From NCBI GenBank assembly GCA_050251635.1, contig JBFWML010000043.1, positions 1 through 18,348 of the forward strand: 18,348 bases of DNA, given 5' to 3'. Below the pieces are notes generated by a model. It had not been told where the DNA came from and ran no database searches. It saw nothing but the letters and a program-made list of their open reading frames with translations. The position numbers and the translations under genes are program-made. Each line of letters begins with the position of its first letter. The first letter of the stretch is position 1. Origin of the DNA: JBFWML01 sp050251635 (GTDB lineage: Bacteria > Campylobacterota > Campylobacteria > Campylobacterales > SZUA-545). Shown in pieces: positions 15,767 to 18,348 of this stretch.

Positions 15767-17306
15767 TAGGTATATCAATAATAAATTCGCTTCCCCCTTC
15801 GATCGGCTCAAACCAGAGCGATCCGCCAAAACGTTTGGCCACAATTTCCCGGGCGATATAAAGCCCGATACCGGTCCCTTTCTCCCCTTTGGTCGTAAAG
15901 TAGGGCTCGAAGATCCGGTTTCGAAGCCCGTCAGCGACACCGCCGCCTTGATCGGCGATGCGCACCTGAAGGCTCTTTTGAAGCCGCCGGACGGCAATAC
16001 GCAACAGAACGCCCTCCTTGCACTCTACCCCGTTCTTTTGACAATTTTCTTGCACCGCCTCTTTGGCGTTGGTCACCAAATTCAGCACAACCTGCTTAAG
16101 CTCGCCGGGGTAACCCAAGGCCATAAAGTCGTGATCGATGTGCGCTAACGCCTTGTCGAGGAGTTGGGTTTCACCCTCTTTTTCCACCGTTGCTTGCCAA
16201 AGGATGCCGTCGCTTTTAAGCCGGGCCGAGAGCAGATCCAGCACCTCCCGTACGATGCGGCGCAGATCAAAAAGCTCCGCCTCGCCCCGTTGGCGAAAAA
16301 AGTTGCTAAACTGCGTTAGGGTCTGATTCATAAACGCCACCTGATCGAGCAGCTTCTGCCCCGTCTCTTTAACAAAGGCGGTATCCTCGGCCTCTTCGAT
16401 AACCGTTTGGGCCAGAAGGCTAACGGCGCTTAGGGGCTGCTTCCACTGGTGGGCCACCGCGGCAATCATCTGCCCCATCGCCGCAAAGCGCGACTGCTGC
16501 ATCAAAAGCTGCTCCTTTTGCAGCCGCTCCTTGCGCTCGCGCTCCAAACTGGCCTCGAGCAGTTTCTGATCGGTAATATCCCACAGTGTCGTCAGTACCG
16601 CGTTTTTGCCCTCAAGATGAATCGTCACCTCATAGACCCGCACATTACGCATCGCGCCTTCGCGCGTTATCAGCCGGGTTTCGTAGCGCCCCAGAAAATG
16701 CTCTCCCGCGAGCCTTCTTTGGCGCATCTGCTCAATTCGGCCGCGATCTTCAAGAAGAAAAAGCGACTCAAAGCGCTTGGTTGCCAACTCTTTGCCCAAA
16801 TAGCCCGAAAGGCGCTCAAACGCCGGGTTGGCGTAGATCAGCCGTTCGTCGTAAAGCGTAATGGCAAAGGGGGAATTTTCGGCCAAGGCGCGGAAGAGAT
16901 CCTCGCTTTTTTGAAGCATTCTTTGGCGGCTGCGCGCTTGGCCCACCTCGTGAATCACCGCCACCGCAAGCCGCCGGTTTTCAAGCTCTGTTAGGCTAAG
17001 GCGCACCTCCACCTCTAAAAGCGTGCCGCCGGGCTGAGCGAGGGCGACGTCATACAGAAGGCTACGCTCTTTAACCAGCCTTTTAATCGCCTCTTGGGTA
17101 ATCAGCCGCCCTTCCAGCGCGCTAATATCCGTCAGGGTGCGGTTTTCCAAATCGTCTTTGAGGCCAAAGAGCGCCACCGCTCTGCGATTGGCCTCGATAA
17201 ACCGTCCCGGCCGCCCTTCGCCGGACACCTCAAAAACCAACAACGCGTCGGCGACCTGTTCAAAGATTTCCCGGTAAAATCGTCCCGGAATCGCGGTTTC
17301 ATCCAT
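15744..17306 (-). CDS. Soluble PAS-PAS sensor histidine kinase
   Basis: This 520-residue kinase has no membrane segment or signal peptide and is therefore cytoplasmic. Two PAS-like sensor domains are visible: about 11-120 (weaker) and about 134-250 (ALAENSPFAITLYDERLIYA, then LTTLWDITDQK). A coiled linker (250-272) leads to the phospho-acceptor H286 in AAVAHQWKQPLSAV, a box typical of Campylobacterota kinases. The ATP-binding domain has N-box N413 (LNLVTNAKEA), G1 ADQGGGV, F-box FEPYFTTK and G2 GTGIGLYIAREI. The start at 17306 is chosen because AAGGAGC lies seven bases upstream; the open frame extends 38 codons further, into the divergent gene. No cognate response regulator is adjacent, so this is an orphan kinase. 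The following hsp20 promoter begins in its last codons. Confidence 0.92.
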   Translation of the reverse strand: MDETAIPGRFYREIFEQVADALLVFEVSGEGRPGRFIEANRRAVALFGLKDDLENRTLTDISALEGRLITQEAIKRLVKERSLLYDVALAQPGGTLLEVEVRLSLTELENRRLAVAVIHEVGQARSRQRMLQKSEDLFRALAENSPFAITLYDERLIYANPAFERLSGYLGKELATKRFESLFLLEDRGRIEQMRQRRLAGEHFLGRYETRLITREGAMRNVRVYEVTIHLEGKNAVLTTLWDITDQKLLEASLERERKERLQKEQLLMQQSRFAAMGQMIAAVAHQWKQPLSAVSLLAQTVIEEAEDTAFVKETGQKLLDQVAFMNQTLTQFSNFFRQRGEAELFDLRRIVREVLDLLSARLKSDGILWQATVEKEGETQLLDKALAHIDHDFMALGYPGELKQVVLNLVTNAKEAVQENCQKNGVECKEGVLLRIAVRRLQKSLQVRIADQGGGVADGLRNRIFEPYFTTKGEKGTGIGLYIAREIVAKRFGGSLWFEPIEGGSEFIIDIPIDKKVES

Positions 17307-17348
17307 TGCACAAGCTCCTTGCACAAAAAAATGATAAAAGAGGGGAAA

Positions 17349-17354
17349 ATTATA
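17349..17354 (-). promoter_or_regulatory. Possible -10 element for the histidine kinase gene
   Basis: The minus strand reads TATAAT here, about 43 bases before the kinase ATG. It touches the ATG of the divergent CitE-like gene at 17355, so the kinase promoter would lie over the start of its neighbour. Confidence 0.4.
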
Positions 17355-18203
17355 ATGCAAAATAGCGCGCCCAAAAACCCAAGAACCGCCCTGATGGTCT
17401 CGGCGGCCAATCCCAAACACTTAGCCAAACTGCCCGATCTCAAAGCCGACATTGCGCTGATCAACCTTGAAGACGGCGTGTCGCCGCAGCAAAAACCGCA
17501 GGCTTTGAGGGATGCTTGCGAGGCGATCGCAAAGTACCGTGACCTAGGCCCGATGAAAGTGGTGCGGATTAACCCGCTTAAAGAGAGCGGCGCGGAGGAG
17601 ATCGCGGCTTTAAACGCGGTGCGGCCCCACGCGGTGCGGCTGCCCAAGGTGCGTCATGTCTCTCAGGTGGAAAAGGCGCTGGAATTATTGGACGGGGGCA
17701 TTGACTTGCACCTGTCGATCGAAACAAAGGAGGCGTTTAACAGCGTCGCAAGCCTGAAAATCTCCGATCGGGTCACCACCGTTTATCTGGGCATTCTCGA
17801 TCTGCTCGAAAGTCTGCGCCTGCCCCAAAATCTGCTTGCCATCGACAACCCGACGATTCACTATCTGCTGGCAAAATTTTTGATCGACTCCAAAGCGGCG
17901 GGCTTTCACCCCTTTTCGTTTGTGTATCAAAACCACCGCGATTTAGAGGGGTTTCGCCGCTGGTGCGCGCTGGAAAAAAGCATGGGGCTCGAAGCCAAAA
18001 GCTGCATCAGCCCCGATCAGGCGGCGATCGCGGCGGAAATATTCGGCAACGACGCGCAGATCATCGAAGAGGCGCGGTATGTGAAAGAGCGGTTTGAGGC
18101 GATGGCGGCGCAGGGAGTGACCGGGTTTGCTGACGATCGGCTGGGGTTTATCGACGAGCCGATCTACAAAAACGCGCTGCTGGTACTCTCAAAAGGCGCG
18201 TGA
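17355..18203 (+). CDS. CitE-like HpcH/HpaI aldolase/citrate lyase family protein
   Basis: This 282-residue TIM-barrel protein belongs to the family that cleaves or forms C-C bonds in acyl-CoA substrates such as citryl-, malyl- or citramalyl-CoA. Visible features are TALMVSAANPKHLAKL (11-26), INLEDGV (36-42) with E39 and D40, VVRINPL with R71, VRLPKVR, SIETKEAF with E123, and the LGILDLL strand with D149 at the usual metal-ligand position. FHPFSFVYQN and KSCISPDQAAIAAEIF are typical late elements. ATG 17355 follows GAGGGG by nine bases; ATG 17331 is an alternative. No citrate lyase alpha or gamma subunit, CoA ligase or CoA transferase is next to it, so a citrate lyase role is doubtful. Its 3' end overlaps the convergent LpxR-like gene by 15 bases. 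Confidence 0.85.
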   Translation: MQNSAPKNPRTALMVSAANPKHLAKLPDLKADIALINLEDGVSPQQKPQALRDACEAIAKYRDLGPMKVVRINPLKESGAEEIAALNAVRPHAVRLPKVRHVSQVEKALELLDGGIDLHLSIETKEAFNSVASLKISDRVTTVYLGILDLLESLRLPQNLLAIDNPTIHYLLAKFLIDSKAAGFHPFSFVYQNHRDLEGFRRWCALEKSMGLEAKSCISPDQAAIAAEIFGNDAQIIEEARYVKERFEAMAAQGVTGFADDRLGFIDEPIYKNALLVLSKGA

Positions 18204-18348
18204 GAGCATAAACGAGCTGTACCAATGGGGTTTTGGCTGCCCCTCAAACTCCCGGCTGCTTAGCGCATTGGCAAAAACAAACCGCCACGCGTCATAGTGC
18301 AAGCCAAACCCGTAGCCCACGCCTCCGACGACCCGTTTTTTTGGAACG
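18189..18348 (-). CDS. LpxR-like outer-membrane lipid A deacylase, C-terminal 52 residues (partial)
   Basis: The minus strand has an open frame running in from the window edge and ending in TGA at 18191-18189. It contains GYGFGLHYDAWRFVFANALS, then SREFEGQ, then SSFMLSRAF. The REF-x-GQ motif followed by a last strand ending in phenylalanine is the pattern I know from LpxR (DUF2219), outer-membrane barrels that remove the 3'-linked acyl chains of lipid A; the terminal Phe is the usual Bam recognition residue. Only the last two or three strands are visible and the catalytic residues lie outside the window, so the family call is moderate. The gene overlaps the CitE-like gene tail to tail. Confidence 0.6.
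   Translation of the reverse strand, partial: VPKKRVVGGVGYGFGLHYDAWRFVFANALSSREFEGQPKPHWYSSFMLSRAF

Noticed and set aside
15692..15770. CIRCE or HAIR heat-shock operator upstream of hsp20
   Set aside because: No TTAGCACTC-type arms; a GTTGAGT-N7-TATTAAC arrangement matches the HAIR inverted repeat at too few positions.
17307..17420. 38-codon upstream extension of the histidine kinase frame
   Set aside because: A strong ribosome site directly precedes ATG 17306, and the extension would read through the divergent gene's start.

Overview
This is a gene-dense, GC-rich stretch of bacterial chromosome (about 58% GC by eye). It most likely comes from a high-GC member of the Campylobacterota (Epsilonproteobacteria). 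The clues are the housekeeping NifS/NifU pair in which NifU carries the Bfd-like middle domain, a histidine kinase with an AHQWKQPL phospho-acceptor box, small families such as a lone CitE-like protein and an LpxR-like outer-membrane protein, and the lengths and sequence style of GlmS, DnaX and GltX. The genus cannot be named from this window. No stretch longer than about 150 bases lacks a gene, and I see no tRNA, rRNA, CRISPR array, IS element or phage gene.

Layout. (1) 1-1370: the 3' three quarters of glmS on the + strand, with an in-frame TAA at 30-32 where the family has a tyrosine. (2) 6721-1377, - strand: a tight signalling operon of an MCP-like protein without a sensor domain, a STAS anti-sigma-antagonist-like protein, a 756-residue switch protein (degenerate PP2C, RsbW-like kinase, receiver, active PP2C) and dnaX, whose start overlaps the switch gene. 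(3) 6863-9004, +: nifS-nifU, the general Fe-S assembly pair, behind a perfect 10-bp inverted repeat. (4) 9926-9048, -: a Tat-exported VanY-type peptidase. (5) 10020-12416, +: a DUF1538 membrane protein followed by two different PII-like proteins, all three genes overlapping. (6) 14770-12437, -: an RluA-type pseudouridine synthase and gltX. (7) 15691-14825, -: two tandem Hsp20 chaperones from a strong sigma-70-type promoter. (8) 17306-15744, -: an orphan soluble PAS-PAS histidine kinase. (9) 17355-18203, +: a CitE-like lyase. (10) 18348-18189, -: the C-terminus of an LpxR-like outer-membrane protein.

How they work together. The most interesting unit is the DUF1538/PII-like/PII-like operon. It has the logic of GlnK-AmtB (a trimeric signal protein gating a membrane protein), but the membrane family has no known substrate and there are two diverged PII-like partners. 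The second is the MCP/STAS/switch operon, a self-contained partner-switching circuit resembling SypA/SypE of Vibrio fischeri, with kinase and phosphatase on one chain. Three convergent gene pairs are separated by compact hairpins; two of these hairpins contain stop codons. The hexamer CGATCG is several-fold more frequent than base composition predicts.
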